Source: an uncultured Rikenellaceae bacterium
GTDB taxonomy: Bacteria > Bacteroidota > Bacteroidia > Bacteroidales > Rikenellaceae
Assembly (NCBI GenBank): GCA_910588925.1
Contig: CAJURV010000001.1
Location: 23,516-87,515 of the forward strand
DNA length: 64,000 nucleotides
Direction of reading: 5' to 3'
Shown: piece by piece, positions 63,304 through 64,000 of the stretch
Layout of the letters: the number at the start of each line of letters is the position of its first letter
Numbering within the stretch: the stretch's first letter is position 1
Translations under genes and position numbers: made by a program
Notes under the pieces: generated by a model
What the model saw: only the letters and a program-made list of their open reading frames with translations
Told to the model about the DNA's origin: nothing
Database searches by the model: none

Positions 63304-64000
63304 CTACTGATTATCAAACGATTTAAAGGTGCCGTCATCGTATAATAAAACTATCTTTACTATATTAGATGACACTGATTTTGCTGCAATTACATTTGTA
63401 ACTTCATGCTTTTCTTTAATATCCGGCATTGCTTCTTCTATGACTGATCCACTAACCGGACTACCTTCAGACACAACTGTTTCAGGTGTTCGAACTGGTT
63501 CTTTCATGTCGTCCGACACTGCTCTACTTTTTCTTTCGATGACGTTCGTAACATTGCTTTTTTCAGCATATTGCGTTGGCTCAATATATCCATGAGAATG
63601 TCCGTTATCTGCGGATAGATCCATTGCCACAGGCTTCACGTATCCGGTCTCCTGCAATCTATCCATACCCCGATTCTCAGCTATATTGTCCGGTATGTAT
63701 TCGGGGCCGTATTCCTCGTCGTAAAACTCTTCCGGATCCATTATAGAGTCACTCACATCAACCGTTTGACCTACAGCGTAATCACCATGCTTAGGTGCGA
63801 AATCGGGGAATAAATTACCGTCGCCAATCTCCTTAGAACCGTCGAAATAGTCGGTGACATCCTTTACGGCATCGCTACCGGGAAGCATAACCTCCCTGAA
63901 CATAGGCCCGTTACCGAGCAACAACCAGTCGGCGCTTACATCAGGGAATCGCCTTAATAACCGCTCTAAAAAGTCGAATCGCGGCTTATTTCGGCCCGCA
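63304..64000 (-). CDS. XRE-type repressor-like regulator, N terminus outside the window
   Basis: The frame is open to the right edge, so at least 232 codons are visible and the start is missing. The first visible residues, NKPRFDFLERLLRRFPDVSADWLLLG in outline, match the end of the helix-turn-helix domain of Bacteroidota XRE regulators (the FPDvsadWLL-G-GPM segment). Then comes an acidic, probably disordered linker and a C-terminal strand KIVLLYDDGTFKSFD, also typical. The segment VTNVI-xx-KS occurs twice (about 90 residues before and near the end). Proteins like this are often prophage or mobile-element repressors; no element is visible here. Confidence 0.7.
   Translation of the reverse strand, partial: AGRNKPRFDFLERLLRRFPDVSADWLLLGNGPMFREVMLPGSDAVKDVTDYFDGSKEIGDGNLFPDFAPKHGDYAVGQTVDVSDSIMDPEEFYDEEYGPEYIPDNIAENRGMDRLQETGYVKPVAMDLSADNGHSHGYIEPTQYAEKSNVTNVIERKSRAVSDDMKEPVRTPETVVSEGSPVSGSVIEEAMPDIKEKHEVTNVIAAKSVSSNIVKIVLLYDDGTFKSFDNQ

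Noticed and set aside
63304..64000. Prophage or integrated element at the right edge
   Set aside because: Only one repressor-like gene is visible, with no integrase, attachment repeat or phage structural gene in the window.

Overview
The window is chromosomal DNA of a Bacteroidota species, most likely a Bacteroidales. The evidence is: many genes preceded by the Bacteroidota sigma-factor promoter signature (TAnnTTTG, sometimes with TTTG or TTG about 18-20 bp upstream); several families typical of that phylum (DUF2807 head-GIN, DUF4834, DUF5606, DUF2027-Smr, PpdK-independent PPi-type phosphofructokinase glycolysis, Bacteroidota-type PabB and GlnA); tRNAs without encoded CCA; and lipoprotein and SusCD-free but glycan-active content such as a beta-mannosidase. 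A Rikenellaceae or related gut lineage is possible, but the sequence alone does not settle the genus. Isoleucine is unusually often encoded by ATA. No rRNA, CRISPR array, transposase or integrase is visible.

Layout. 1-6.3 kb, minus strand: a 95-bp tandem repeat, pdxB, trxA, a GrpB-like gene and dnaE. 6.3-16.3 kb, plus strand: a DUF2007 protein and a secreted choloylglycine-hydrolase-family enzyme; then overflow and glycolytic metabolism (pta-ackA, ptb-buk, class II fba, PPi-dependent pfp) and a small unknown protein. 16.3-19.4 kb, minus: a ferredoxin-like DUF2148 protein, an EamA transporter and dnaA; dnaA is followed by a 0.7-kb AT-rich spacer that could hold a replication origin. 20-26 kb: phosphohexomutase, a secreted alpha/beta hydrolase, glnA (minus) and a DUF2807 protein. 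26.3-29.4 kb: tRNA-Thr, a glycosyltransferase, tRNA-Glu and the folate genes pabB-pabC. 29.5-33 kb: a lipoprotein beta-mannosidase and a DUF5606 protein. 33.1-33.5 kb: a repeat-rich, structured spacer. 33.6-39.7 kb, minus: the leucine operon leuA-leuC-leuD-leuB and a MATE exporter. 39.8-42.9 kb, plus: meaB, zupT, a tiny membrane protein and an inositol-phosphatase-family enzyme.

43-50.6 kb, minus: hisS (with a duplicated, inverted tail), ettA, asnS, rubredoxin and purB. 50.8-55.4 kb: DUF4834, a cupin, a DUF2027-Smr protein, and the coupled pair queA-ygiQ. 55.8-63 kb, plus: dnaB, ftsE with a long extra tail, gyrB, msrC, and a zinc-type ABC binding protein and ATPase with no permease beside them. 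The right edge cuts through an XRE-type repressor-like gene on the minus strand.

Most genes are housekeeping: DNA replication (dnaE, dnaA, dnaB, gyrB), translation (hisS, asnS, ettA, queA, two tRNAs), and biosynthesis of vitamin B6, folate, leucine, purine and glutamine. The most unusual material is between genes: a family of six dispersed elements built on a three-base-loop GGGG hairpin whose stem bases co-vary between copies and which three times starts right behind a stop codon; and a 53-bp almost perfect palindrome that copies the last codons of hisS onto the opposite strand.
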